From Corallococcus silvisoli (GTDB lineage: Bacteria > Myxococcota > Myxococcia > Myxococcales > Myxococcaceae): DNA of 64,000 bases. The DNA is taken from assembly GCF_009909145.1 (NCBI RefSeq), contig NZ_JAAAPJ010000018.1, forward strand, positions 62,001-126,000, in the 5' to 3' direction. Position 1 is the first letter of the stretch; each line of letters opens with the position of its first letter. Under the pieces are notes generated by a model. The model searched no databases and had not been told where the DNA came from. It saw only the letters and a program-made list of their open reading frames with translations. The position numbers and the translations under genes are program-made. Shown here piece after piece: positions 46,065 through 54,426 of this stretch.

Positions 46065-47102
46065 CTAGAAGAGGGTCCCCTGGGGTGAGCTGGGGGGCGG
46101 TGTCTTCTTGAAGTACTGGTAGGTGCGCAGCGTGGCGGTGCGGCCCCGGGGCGTGCGCATGAGGAAGCCCTCCTGCATGAGGAAGGGCTCGTAGACGTCC
46201 TCGAGCGTGTCGCGCTGTTCGCCCACGCTCGCGGCGATGGTCTCCACGCCCACCGGGCCGCCGCCGAACTTCTCCACGATGGTCAGGAGGATCTTCCGGT
46301 CCATCGCGTCCAGGCCGCTGGCGTCCACGCCCAGGCGGCTCAGCGAGTCGTGCGCCAGCTCGTAGGTGATGCGGCCGTTGCCCTCCACCTGGGCGAAGTC
46401 GCGAAGGCGGCGCAGGAGGCGGTTGGCGATGCGGGGCGTGCCACGCGAGCGGGTGGAGATTTCACGGCTGGCGGCGCGGTCCAGGGGCACGCCGAGGATG
46501 CGCGCGGAGCGGTCGAGGATCTGCTCCAGGAACTTCGGCTCGTAGTACTCCAGCCGCTCTTGAATCTGGAAGCGGTCGCGCAGCGGCGACGTGAGCAGGC
46601 CCGTGCGCGTGGTGGCGCCCACCAGCGTGAAGGGCGGCAGGTCGATCTTCATCGCGCGGGCCGCGGGCCCGGTGTCGATGGTGATGTCCAGCCGGAAGTC
46701 CTCCATCGCCGGGTAGAGGTATTCCTCCACGGCGGCGTTGAGGCGGTGGATTTCGTCGATGAAGAGGATGTCCCGCTCGTTGAGGTTGGTGAGCAGGCCC
46801 GCCAGGTCGCCCTTGCGCTCCAGCGCGGGGCCGCTGGTGACGTGGATGCCCACGCCCAGCTCGTTCGCGATGAGGTGCGCGAGCGACGTCTTGCCCAGGC
46901 CGGGGGGCCCGGAGAACAGGCAGTGGTCCAGCGCCTCGCCCCGGCTCTTCGCCGCGGCCACGTAGACCTTGAGCTTCTCGACGACCGCGCCCTGTCCCAC
47001 GTACTCGTCGAAGGTGCGCGGGCGCAGGGAGGCCTCCAACCGGATGTCTTCCGGCTGAACATCTCCCGAGAGGGTGTCGTCAGACTTCCTCGCCATCGCC
47101 AT
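46065..47102 (-). CDS. ruvB: Holliday junction branch migration ATPase RuvB
   Basis: RuvB, about 345 residues, the AAA+ motor that drives branch migration with RuvA. Walker A is GPPGLGKTSLAH, Walker B LFIDEIHRL, sensor 1 VGATTRTGLL, and the arginine-finger region SPLRDRFQ; the C-terminal winged helix (REGFLMRTPRGR type, here EGFLMRTPRGRTATL) binds DNA. The start is either ATG 47102 or the ATG two codons later. It is separated from ruvC-ruvA by about 3 kb carrying unrelated genes. Confidence 0.96.
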   Translation of the reverse strand: MAMARKSDDTLSGDVQPEDIRLEASLRPRTFDEYVGQGAVVEKLKVYVAAAKSRGEALDHCLFSGPPGLGKTSLAHLIANELGVGIHVTSGPALERKGDLAGLLTNLNERDILFIDEIHRLNAAVEEYLYPAMEDFRLDITIDTGPAARAMKIDLPPFTLVGATTRTGLLTSPLRDRFQIQERLEYYEPKFLEQILDRSARILGVPLDRAASREISTRSRGTPRIANRLLRRLRDFAQVEGNGRITYELAHDSLSRLGVDASGLDAMDRKILLTIVEKFGGGPVGVETIAASVGEQRDTLEDVYEPFLMQEGFLMRTPRGRTATLRTYQYFKKTPPPSSPQGTLF

Positions 47103-47222
47103 TCCGACCCTATACAGCGAAGGGGGCGCGTGTCGCTGCCCTTCTGGCGGCGCTAGACTCGGAGCGGCACGCCGACCGGCCAACCAGGGGGCCCGCTGCC
47201 CTGCTCGAAGGGAGTCGCGTCC

Positions 47223-48308
47223 ATGATTTCCTCTTCCTCCCCGTTCCGTCCCCTGCCCCTCTTGACGGAGGCCCGCGCCGAGCGCTCACCCGGGGCCCGC
47301 CTGCAGAAGCTTCGCCGCGCCGCGCTGGAGGCCCGCGAGGCCTTCGTGCGCGACGGGCCGGTGGCGGCGGTGGCCACGTGCGACCTCATCACGTTCCCCT
47401 ACCCCACGCTGTTCGCCTTCAGCGGGGCGGCGCTGTCCCCGGCGCCGTACGTGATGATGACGAACCGCATGCAGGTGGTGCAGTTCGCGGAGGCCGGCAC
47501 GGGCCTGCGGCGCACGCTGCTCTTCAACCCCACCGACTACGAGCGGGGCTACGCGGCCCCCTTCTACCGCGCGCTGCGCGAGCGCTACGGCGCGTTCCTC
47601 TCCGACAAGGTGATGTCCACCCGCCACGGCACGGTGCAGGGACACCTGGAGCAGTTGGGGCTGACCACGTCGGACGTGGACTACCTGGCCTTCGACCACC
47701 TGCACATCCAGGACCTGCGAGGCTGGCTGGGCGGCGCGGGCGCCCCGCCCGTCTTCCCGCGCGCGAAGCTCCTGGTGCAGCGCGCCGAGTGGACCCTGGT
47801 GAAGCACCTGCACCCCATGCAGCAGGTGTGGTTCGTGCCCGGGGGCACGGAGATTCCCGAGGACCGCGTGGTGCTGCTGGACGGGGACGCGTGGCTGGGC
47901 CAGGGCGCGGCGCTGCTCAGCACGCCCGGGCACACCCAGGGCAACATGTCCCTGGCGGTGGCCACCGCCAACGAGGTCTTCGTGGTGAGCGAGAACGGCG
48001 TGAGCACGGAGAGCTACACGCCGCTGCTGTCGCGCATCCCCGGCGTGCGCCGCTTCGCGGAGCAGATGGGCTGGGAGGTGGTGCTCAACGGCAACACGCG
48101 CGAGGACTCGCTGGAGCAGTACGCGTCCATGGTGGTGGAGAAGCTCTTCGCCGGCCCCTCCGCGCGCGACGCGTCGTTCGTGAACTTCCACCCGTCCTCG
48201 CTGCTCACCGCGCACCTGCTGGCCCCCGGCCTGGGCCCCACCGTGGTGCTGCCCGCGCCGAACACGGGCGGACTGCACCCCACGCCCGCGCTGCGGCGCG
48301 CGGCCTGA
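47223..48308 (+). CDS. metallo-beta-lactamase-fold hydrolase-like protein
   Basis: A 361-residue protein with a metallo-beta-lactamase-like fold. FDHLHIQDLRGW replaces the usual HxHxDH metal motif with H-x-H-x-x-D, and LLSTPGHTQGNMSL is the second metal block; a terminal VNFHPSSLLTAH may give the last His. The altered first motif makes the metal content uncertain. There is no signal peptide. It diverges from ruvB and converges on the ELWxxDGT lipoprotein. The substrate is unknown. Confidence 0.82.
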   Translation: MISSSSPFRPLPLLTEARAERSPGARLQKLRRAALEAREAFVRDGPVAAVATCDLITFPYPTLFAFSGAALSPAPYVMMTNRMQVVQFAEAGTGLRRTLLFNPTDYERGYAAPFYRALRERYGAFLSDKVMSTRHGTVQGHLEQLGLTTSDVDYLAFDHLHIQDLRGWLGGAGAPPVFPRAKLLVQRAEWTLVKHLHPMQQVWFVPGGTEIPEDRVVLLDGDAWLGQGAALLSTPGHTQGNMSLAVATANEVFVVSENGVSTESYTPLLSRIPGVRRFAEQMGWEVVLNGNTREDSLEQYASMVVEKLFAGPSARDASFVNFHPSSLLTAHLLAPGLGPTVVLPAPNTGGLHPTPALRRAA

Positions 48309-48324
48309 AGCCGGGCGCGCGCGC

Positions 48325-49812
48325 CTACTGCCGCGAGCAGCGGGCCGCGGGGAGGAAGGGCAGCGCCCAGGGCTCCTCGCCCCGCTCCGGGTCGGTGGCG
48401 ACGAAGAAGACGTAGCCGCCCGCGCGCACGAAGCCGCGGGGGTCGGCGCTCAGTCCGGCGGGCGCGATGTCGCGCATCGGCTCCGCGCGGTCCATGGCGC
48501 CATTGGAGAACCAGGCCTCGCGGCCCCGCCCCGCCGTCGTCGCGGAGAAGAAGAGCCACCCGTCCTCCACCGCGAGGGCCGTGGGGGCGCTGCCCTCGGG
48601 GCCCGGCTCCAGGTCCTGCACCAGCACCGTGCCCTGCGCCGTGCCGTCGGAGCGCCACAGCTCGCGGCCGTGCACGCCGTCATCCGCCGCGAAGTACAGC
48701 TGCCCGTCCATCGCGGTCAGTCCCGACGGCAGCGAGCCCAGCGGCCCCGGCCGCACATCCTTCACCAGGCGGGTGCCCACCAGCGTGCCGTCGCTCTTCC
48801 ACAGCTCCCCGCCGTGGAGCAGGTCCCCGGGCTCGCCGAAGAAGCCCTCCGCGCCGGCCATGAAGTACACGGTGTCGCCCAGCGGCGTGAGCGCCACCGG
48901 GTAGTCCCCCGGGAAGTGGAGCAGCGGGAGGGTGAGCAGGGGCAGGCCCCACGTCACCCAGAGGTCCGCCTCCCCCCGGCCCTGGTCCACGAGGAAGTAG
49001 AGGCGGTCGCGCCCCGCCGGCGTCAGGGAGAAGAGCACCGTCTGCGCCGGGCCCCGGTAGAACACGCGCGCGGTGCCGGTGTCCCCCTCCGTCACCCACA
49101 GCGTCACCGAGTCCGCGCCGTACGCCACCAGCGCCAGCCGTCCGTCCCACTCCGTCAGGTCATCCAGGACGAACGAGTCCGGCCCGGGCGCGAACTCCTG
49201 CGTGAGCTGCGTGCCCCTGAGGGTCCCGTCGGAGCTCCACAGCTCGCGGCCATGCACGCCGTCATCCGCGGTGAAGTACAGCCGCCCGCCCACCGCCGTC
49301 AGCCCATCCGGCGCGCTGCCCTGCGCCCCCGGCCGGATGTCCGCCACCAGCACCGTCCCCTGCTCCGTGCCATCCGACAGCCACAGCTCCGGCCCGTGCA
49401 CGCCGTCGTCCGCGACGAAGAACAGCCGCCCTCCCACCCGCGTGAGGAAGCGCGGCGTGCCGCCCTGCGCCCCGGGCCGCAGGTCCTTCACCCGCCCCGA
49501 CGCCATGCTCCCCGCATCCGTCACCCACAGCTCCCGGCCCGAGACGCCGTCATCCGCCGCGTAGAAGACCTGCTCGCCCACCACCACCATCGGCTCCGGG
49601 CTCGAGCCCTCCTCGCCAGGATGGAGGTCGCCCACGGGCCACGGAGATCGACCGCAGGGCTGGGGGTCCCCTCCCGTGAGCGCCGCCTCCCGCACCGCCC
49701 CCGACACTCCGCCCCACGCCTCCACTCCCTCACCGTCGACCGCGCCACACCCCACCCCGACGACACCGGAGAGCATCAGCACGAGGACCGCGACACCACG
49801 CCACGCCGCCAT
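48325..49812 (-). CDS. ELWxxDGT-repeat lipoprotein
   Basis: A 495-residue lipoprotein (lipobox VGVGC) made of about eight repeats of 45-50 residues. Each repeat holds a Y/F-F-x-A-D-D-G-V-H-G-x-E-L-W-x-S-D-G-T core (for example GRELWSSDGTLRGT), the ELWxxDGT/hyalin-like repeat that forms beta-propeller-like surfaces. The central repeats are degenerate (LWVTEGDTGT). It is probably displayed on the cell surface; function unknown. ATG 49812 lies 8 bases after AGGAGG, with a GTG one codon earlier as alternative. Confidence 0.88.
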   Translation of the reverse strand: MAAWRGVAVLVLMLSGVVGVGCGAVDGEGVEAWGGVSGAVREAALTGGDPQPCGRSPWPVGDLHPGEEGSSPEPMVVVGEQVFYAADDGVSGRELWVTDAGSMASGRVKDLRPGAQGGTPRFLTRVGGRLFFVADDGVHGPELWLSDGTEQGTVLVADIRPGAQGSAPDGLTAVGGRLYFTADDGVHGRELWSSDGTLRGTQLTQEFAPGPDSFVLDDLTEWDGRLALVAYGADSVTLWVTEGDTGTARVFYRGPAQTVLFSLTPAGRDRLYFLVDQGRGEADLWVTWGLPLLTLPLLHFPGDYPVALTPLGDTVYFMAGAEGFFGEPGDLLHGGELWKSDGTLVGTRLVKDVRPGPLGSLPSGLTAMDGQLYFAADDGVHGRELWRSDGTAQGTVLVQDLEPGPEGSAPTALAVEDGWLFFSATTAGRGREAWFSNGAMDRAEPMRDIAPAGLSADPRGFVRAGGYVFFVATDPERGEEPWALPFLPAARCSRQ

Positions 49813-49965
49813 CACACACGCCTCCTGAGGGCGGCGCGATCCCCATGGGACCACCGCACCCGCACTGCAAATTGATGTTTTCAGCGGAATGAGCCAGCTC
49901 GCCACCGGCTGCGATTGCACAGCTGTGTCAGCCCGTGAGCGCCGTGGATCGACGTATGACTTTGA

Positions 49966-49986
49966 ACCAACGGCAAATTCGTTGGT
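49966..49986. repeat. inverted repeat ACCAACG-N7-CGTTGGT
   Basis: A perfect 7-bp inverted repeat with AT-rich spacer (GCAAATT) in the 287-base gap between the ELWxxDGT lipoprotein and ruvA, about 154 bases upstream of the lipoprotein start. It is a possible operator for that gene. Confidence 0.45.
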
Positions 49987-50068
49987 CGGACAACGCCAGC
50001 GGATTCGTACGGGAATAAGCCTTGCGCCGCGATTCCGAGGACTTCTTGTTATCGGAGACACCGCGACT

Positions 50069-50090
50069 CACCCCCTGGATCGAGGGGGTG
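50069..50090 (-). terminator. hairpin after ruvA
   Basis: A perfect 7-bp stem CACCCCC (50069-50075) with GGGGGTG (50084-50090) and an 8-base loop, ending 9 bases beyond the ruvA stop. No clear T tract follows on the minus strand, so termination may be only partial or Rho-assisted. Confidence 0.5.
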
Positions 50091-50099
50091 TTGTCTGGC

Positions 50100-50714
50100 T
50101 TACGAACCGGAGCGCAGGACCTTCAGGGCTTCGCGGAAGAGCACCTGGAAGGAGGCATCCGGGCCCAGCCGCTCGGAGGCCACGTCCGCGGCCTTCTCCG
50201 CCTGGGGCGGCTTGTAGCCCAGGTTGAGCAGCGCGGAGACGAGGTCGGACTTCGTGCCGGACGAAGCGGGCGCCGGGGCGGCGGTGCCGCGCGCGACGGC
50301 CTCCGCGTGGAGGTTCTTCACCTTGTCCTTGAGCTCCAGGACGAGCCGTTCAGCGGTCTTCTTGCCCACGCCGTGAATCTTGGCGAGCCGGGCCACCTCA
50401 CCGCGTGACAGCGCCGCGATGAGCTCCCCCACCTCCATGCCAGACAGCACGCCCAGGGCCATGCGCGGGCCAATGCGAGACACGCTGTTGAGCAACTGGA
50501 AGAGGTCCTCCTCCTGCGGGCTGAGGAAGCCGAACAGCTCGAAGGCGTCCTCGCGCACCACGGTGCGGATGCGGATGTCCACGGGCTGGCCATCCGCGGG
50601 CAGCTTGCCCAGAGCAATCGTGGAGAGGTTCACGCGGTAGCCCACGCCGTGCACGTCGATGACGGCGTCCTCCGCGCCCTTCTCCAACACGTTTCCACGC
50701 AACCGGGCGATCAT
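50100..50714 (-). CDS. ruvA: Holliday junction-binding protein RuvA
   Basis: RuvA, 204 residues, the tetrameric protein that holds the four-way junction and loads RuvB. The N-terminal OB domain (MIARLRGNVLEKGAEDAVIDVHGVGYRV), two helix-hairpin-helix motifs (LLNSVSRIGPRMALGVLSG and LAKIHGVGKKTAERLVLEL) and a C-terminal RuvB-binding domain (after about 155) are all present. Its ATG overlaps the ruvC stop by four bases (ATGA), so it is translated with ruvC. Confidence 0.97.
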   Translation of the reverse strand: MIARLRGNVLEKGAEDAVIDVHGVGYRVNLSTIALGKLPADGQPVDIRIRTVVREDAFELFGFLSPQEEDLFQLLNSVSRIGPRMALGVLSGMEVGELIAALSRGEVARLAKIHGVGKKTAERLVLELKDKVKNLHAEAVARGTAAPAPASSGTKSDLVSALLNLGYKPPQAEKAADVASERLGPDASFQVLFREALKVLRSGS

Positions 50715-51328
50715 CGGGCCTCCGGGCGCTTGTAGGCGGACGACAGGCGATCCGCGAGCACCGACGCGGCGCCCTTGCGCTTGCCCTTCGCGGGCGCGCT
50801 CGCGCGGGGCATGCCCACGCGGAACTGGTTCAGGTGGCACAGCGCGACGGCGAGCGCGTCGCTGGCATCCGCGCGCTCCAGCGTGGCTTCATCCACGCCC
50901 AGCAGCGTGCGCACCATGCGCGCCACCGCGTCCTTGCCGCCCGCGCCGCTGGCGCCCACGGACTTCTTCACGCTCGCGGGGGCGTATTCGTGCACCGGCA
51001 GGCCGGCCTGCGCCGCGGCGAGCAGCGCCACGCCTCGCGCATGCCCCAGCACCAGGGCGCTCCGGGCGTTGCGGAAGGTGAACAGGCCCTCCACCGCCAC
51101 GGCCTCCGGCTTGTAGCGCTGGAGCGCGGCGCCGAGCGCGGCGTGCAGGTCCTTCAAGCGCTCCGCCAGGGGCGCGGACTCCACGACCTTGATGACGCCG
51201 TGCCCCAGGTGCACGAGCCGGCCCTTCTTCTCCTCCACCACCCCGAAGCCCATGAAGCGGCTGCCGGGGTCCACGCCGAGCACACGCACCCGCCCGTTCC
51301 TTTCCCACGCGCCCTGGAAGGGCCTCAC
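50711..51328 (-). CDS. ruvC: crossover junction endodeoxyribonuclease RuvC
   Basis: RuvC, 205 residues, the RNase H-fold nuclease that resolves Holliday junctions. The first catalytic Asp is in VLGVDPGSRFMGFGVVE, the Glu in VAVEGLFTFRNARSA, and the distal acids in ERADASDALAVALCH. The start is a GTG at 51328 overlapping the yebC stop (GTGA), although a Val codon nearer the VLGVDPG block could also start it. The C-terminal tail is Lys/Arg-rich. It forms an operon with yebC and ruvA. Confidence 0.95.
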   Translation of the reverse strand: MRPFQGAWERNGRVRVLGVDPGSRFMGFGVVEEKKGRLVHLGHGVIKVVESAPLAERLKDLHAALGAALQRYKPEAVAVEGLFTFRNARSALVLGHARGVALLAAAQAGLPVHEYAPASVKKSVGASGAGGKDAVARMVRTLLGVDEATLERADASDALAVALCHLNQFRVGMPRASAPAKGKRKGAASVLADRLSSAYKRPEAR

Positions 51329-52074
51329 GCGGACAGCGACTCCATCAGGGATTCGTCGATCTCGAAGTTGGCGTGCACGTGCTGCACGTCGTCGTTCTCA
51401 TCGAGCGCGTCCATCAGCTTCAACAGGCGCTTCGCGTTGTCGCCCTCCACCTTCACGGTGTTCTGCGGCACGAAGGTCCACTTCTGCTCGCCCAGGGAAA
51501 GGCCCGCGGCCTCCAGCTTCGCGCCCACCGCGTGCAGGTCCGCGGGCGCGGTGCGCACCTCGAAGCCGTCCGGCCCCTGGTCCACGACATCCTCCGCGCC
51601 GGCATCCAGGGCCTGCTCCATCACCTGGTCCTCGCTGGGGCCGGGCTTGACGGTGATGACGCCCTTTCGGTGGAACATCCAGCCCACCGCGCCCTCGGAG
51701 CCCAGGTTGCCTCCGGAGTTGCCCAGCAGGTTGCGCACGTCGCTGGCGGAGCGGTTCCGGTTGTCCGTGAGGCACTCGATGATGAGCGCGACGCCGCCGG
51801 GTCCGTAGCCCTCGTACGTCACTTCTTCGTAGGACTCGCCAGCGAGTTCGCCCGTGCCCTTCTTGACGGCGCGCTCGATGGTGTCGCGGGGGATGTTCGC
51901 CTCGCGCGCCAGGCCCATGGCCACGCGCAGCCGGGCGTTGCCGGAGGGCTCACCTCCGCCCAGGCGCGCGGCGACGGTCAGCTCCTTGATGAGCTTCGAG
52001 TAGAGCTTGCCCTTGGTCGCGCCCATCGCGGCCTTCTGGCGCTTGATCTTCGACCATCGGTTGTGACCGGACAT
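51325..52074 (-). CDS. yebC: YebC/PmpR-family protein (TACO1-like)
   Basis: A 249-residue protein of the YebC/TACO1 family. The start SGHNRWSKIKRQKAAMGATKG and the blocks REANIPRDTIERAVKKG, YEGYGPGGVALIIECLTDNRNR and VQHVHANFEI are highly conserved. Earlier seen as a DNA-binding regulator, the family is now linked to translation of difficult sequences such as polyproline. It is the first gene of the yebC-ruvC-ruvA operon, an order found in many bacteria. The gene 87 bases upstream (52162) may be read through into it. Confidence 0.95.
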   Translation of the reverse strand: MSGHNRWSKIKRQKAAMGATKGKLYSKLIKELTVAARLGGGEPSGNARLRVAMGLAREANIPRDTIERAVKKGTGELAGESYEEVTYEGYGPGGVALIIECLTDNRNRSASDVRNLLGNSGGNLGSEGAVGWMFHRKGVITVKPGPSEDQVMEQALDAGAEDVVDQGPDGFEVRTAPADLHAVGAKLEAAGLSLGEQKWTFVPQNTVKVEGDNAKRLLKLMDALDENDDVQHVHANFEIDESLMESLSA

Positions 52075-52161
52075 GGCGGCGGCTTCGGCGTGGGGTGGAC
52101 GGGCGTTCAGCCCGGGGCGTCTCCGGCCTTGTGCCCCGAGCAGGCCGCCCGAGTCAAACCC

Positions 52162-53301
52162 TCACGACGCGTCCGGGCCGGGCTCGGTGGCGGGCCTCCC
52201 GGCCGGCTCCGGCTGCTGCTCGGGGTCGGGAGCCGTGTCCGGCGCGGCGGCGGGCTCGAACAGGCGCGGCGGCCCCGCGGACTCCCGGGCGCGCTCGCGC
52301 TCCTCCACCAGGATGGCGGGCACCAGCACGCCCAGCATGAACAGCCGGGTCGCCGCCTCGTAGGCCAGGGCCTCCGGGAAGCGGCACTCCAGCAGCATCG
52401 CGCGCACCGTGCGCCGTCCGTCGAAGAGGCGCACCACCTGTTCGACGTCCTCGGGCAGCGAGGGCAGCTCGCGCGCCAACCGGTTGAAGTCCACCGTGAG
52501 CCGCGCCGCCAGGGGCAGGCCCCGGATGCGCAGCGCCTCGAAGCGCTCCAGGCCCGGCACCACCTGTTCACACAGGAAGGAGCGGTCCATGGTGAAGGTG
52601 CCCCGCTGGAGCTCCGGGCCGAACGTCACCGTGTACGCGCCCGCGCCGAAGAAGAGCAGGCGCCGGAACGCGAGGCTGCCGCGCTCACCGTGGAAGGTCG
52701 CGTCCACCACCAGGCCATGGCGGAAGGTGAAGGCCCCCGTGTCCTCCGTCAGCGTCACCCGGCCCGAGCGCACCCCCGACAGGAGCGCGCGCACCAGGTC
52801 CACCCAGGGCAGCGTCCCGCTGTGCGCGTCGTAGACGTCCTCCTCGGCGCGCCGGCCGACCTTCAGCCGCGCGAGCACCGCCACGTCGCGCGCGTCCACC
52901 GGCTCCACCAGGTATTCGTCCGCGCCCACGCCCGCCGCGAGGTCGCGGTGGAACTCCTCCTGATGGCGGGCCACCAGCAGCACCGGCAGGTGCGCCACCT
53001 TCGCGTCCGCCCGGAGCGCGCCGCAGAGGCTGAAGCCGTCTCCGTCCGGAAGGTCCGCGTCGATGATGACCAGCCGGGGCAGCTCCGCCCGCGAGCCCAG
53101 CCACGCCAGCGCGTCACCCATGCCCTCCACGCGCACGGGCTCGAAGCCTTCCGCGACGAGCGCCTCCGTCACCGCCGGACGCGCCTCCGCGCCCACCAAC
53201 AACACCGAACTCCCGACCCCACCCGACGGGTCGAGTGCCGGGCGACCTCCTGGGGGCGTGGCGGATTCAGGCGGCGGTGCTGCGTGCAGGTAGGCAACCA
53301 T
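52162..53301 (-). CDS. pseudo-receiver plus DUF4388 response regulator
   Basis: A 379-residue cytoplasmic protein. A receiver-like domain (about 30-150) keeps the phosphoacceptor position Asp81 in VIIDADLPDGDGF, but the acidic pair is replaced (VLLVGAEAR), the Thr/Ser is missing (PVLLVARHQ) and the invariant Lys is Glu133 (EYLVEPVD). Phosphorylation is therefore doubtful. A DUF4388 domain follows (about 155-270, SGRVTLTEDTGAFTFRHGLVVD), and the tail is Pro/Glu-rich. It is a second DUF4388 protein beside that at 40750. It diverges from the beta-barrel gene. Confidence 0.82.
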   Translation of the reverse strand: MVAYLHAAPPPESATPPGGRPALDPSGGVGSSVLLVGAEARPAVTEALVAEGFEPVRVEGMGDALAWLGSRAELPRLVIIDADLPDGDGFSLCGALRADAKVAHLPVLLVARHQEEFHRDLAAGVGADEYLVEPVDARDVAVLARLKVGRRAEEDVYDAHSGTLPWVDLVRALLSGVRSGRVTLTEDTGAFTFRHGLVVDATFHGERGSLAFRRLLFFGAGAYTVTFGPELQRGTFTMDRSFLCEQVVPGLERFEALRIRGLPLAARLTVDFNRLARELPSLPEDVEQVVRLFDGRRTVRAMLLECRFPEALAYEAATRLFMLGVLVPAILVEERERARESAGPPRLFEPAAAPDTAPDPEQQPEPAGRPATEPGPDAS

Positions 53302-53406
53302 GGAAACCGTATTCTTCCAGTGAACTGGAGTGAATGCGCAACCCTCCCCCAAGTCCCTGGATTCGTTGGGTTTTGGCCATCGCGCATCCCACGCTAGGGT
53401 GCGCCC

Positions 53407-54066
53407 ATGATGCGCCTCGCCCTTCTGCTGACCGTCCTCGTGATGCCCGCCCTGGCGGCCGCCCAGGATGCCGACGTCTCCTTCTCCAACGAGGACCCGC
53501 TGGGCTCGGTGGTCGCGCCGGTGATGCTGCCGGCGGGGGCGACGGCGCTCTACGGCTACACGGGCGCTCCCGAGGTGGGGGTGGGGTTCCGGCAGGGACT
53601 GGGTGCGCTGGAGGTGGAGGCGCGGGCGCGCTTCGACTGGTTCAAGCTGGGCGTGGCGTTGGAGTTCCTGGGCCGCAAGGAGGTGGTGCGGCGGGGGGCG
53701 TTCCAGCTCGCGCCGACGCTGGGCCTGGGCCTGGTGCTCAACTCGGGCTCCACGTACATGGACTCCCGCAACTTCTCCGGCGTGCTGGTGCGCATCCTGC
53801 CGGGGATGGTCGCGGGCTACCGGGTGGCGGACACCGTGGAGCTGCTGGGGCTGGTGGACCTGCCCATCGACCTGGGGCTCACCGGTGACAAGCAGCGCCG
53901 CTTCCAGGCGCTGGGGGGCCTGGGCGTGGAGGTGTACCTGGGCGGAAACCTGTCGCTGCTCGCGGCGGGACAGGTGGGCGTGGAGACGTTCCAGGAGCGC
54001 GCGGGCGCGGGCCATACCCGCCTGGGCCTCACCGGGCGCGTGGGCCTGGGCACGCGGTTGTTCTAG
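53407..54066 (+). CDS. exported beta-barrel-like protein
   Basis: A 219-residue protein with a clear signal peptide (MMRLALLLTVLVMPALAAA). The mature part has alternating hydrophobic strands with many Gly and aromatic residues (GVGFRQGLGALEVEARARFDWFKLGVALEF, LGLGLVL) and ends in F after G-L-G-T-R-L, which fits an eight-stranded outer membrane barrel. Function is unknown. Its stop overlaps the convergent small gene by three bases (54063-54066). Confidence 0.78.
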   Translation: MMRLALLLTVLVMPALAAAQDADVSFSNEDPLGSVVAPVMLPAGATALYGYTGAPEVGVGFRQGLGALEVEARARFDWFKLGVALEFLGRKEVVRRGAFQLAPTLGLGLVLNSGSTYMDSRNFSGVLVRILPGMVAGYRVADTVELLGLVDLPIDLGLTGDKQRRFQALGGLGVEVYLGGNLSLLAAGQVGVETFQERAGAGHTRLGLTGRVGLGTRLF

Positions 54067-54320
54067 AAGTCGGGCGGAGGGCTCTGGCGCGGCGTGCCCA
54101 TCAGCTCGAGCGTGCGCAGGGCGACGCGGATGAGCGTCTGGGCGCACGGCTCACAACCGCCACCGCAGCAGTGGGGCCAGCGCCCTTCCGGGTCGCGCAG
54201 GAGCGGGCGCACACTGGACTGGTAGTAGCTGGGGAACTGGTGCTCCTCGCTCGCGAGCAGGAGCGCGTCTTCGAGGGACAGGGGCGAAGGAGAGGGACCG
54301 TCGGACACGGCCCTGTTCAT
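54063..54320 (-). CDS. small Cys-rich protein resembling the oxidoreductase-like domain
   Basis: An 85-residue protein with CC-x3-C-x2-C (Cys51, 52, 56, 59; HCCGGGCEPCAQ) after a stretch ending in WPH. The CC-xx-GC-xx-C pattern recalls the short oxidoreductase-like domain found in eukaryotic and bacterial small proteins, but the Trp-Tyr after the Cys block is missing. A GGGGGGCTGGT ribosome site lies before ATG 54320. It may bind a metal. The 3' end overlaps the beta-barrel gene stop in a CTAG. Only a modest-confidence family match. Confidence 0.6.
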   Translation of the reverse strand: MNRAVSDGPSPSPLSLEDALLLASEEHQFPSYYQSSVRPLLRDPEGRWPHCCGGGCEPCAQTLIRVALRTLELMGTPRQSPPPDF

Positions 54321-54426
54321 ACCAGCCCCCCGGTCGCGGCAGCGAGCCCCGCGTGGGCCGCAGCCGCGGGCGCCGCGTCCGCCCGCCGTGCATCCCGCCG
54401 GACAAGGGACGCGGGCCCGCCGCGCT

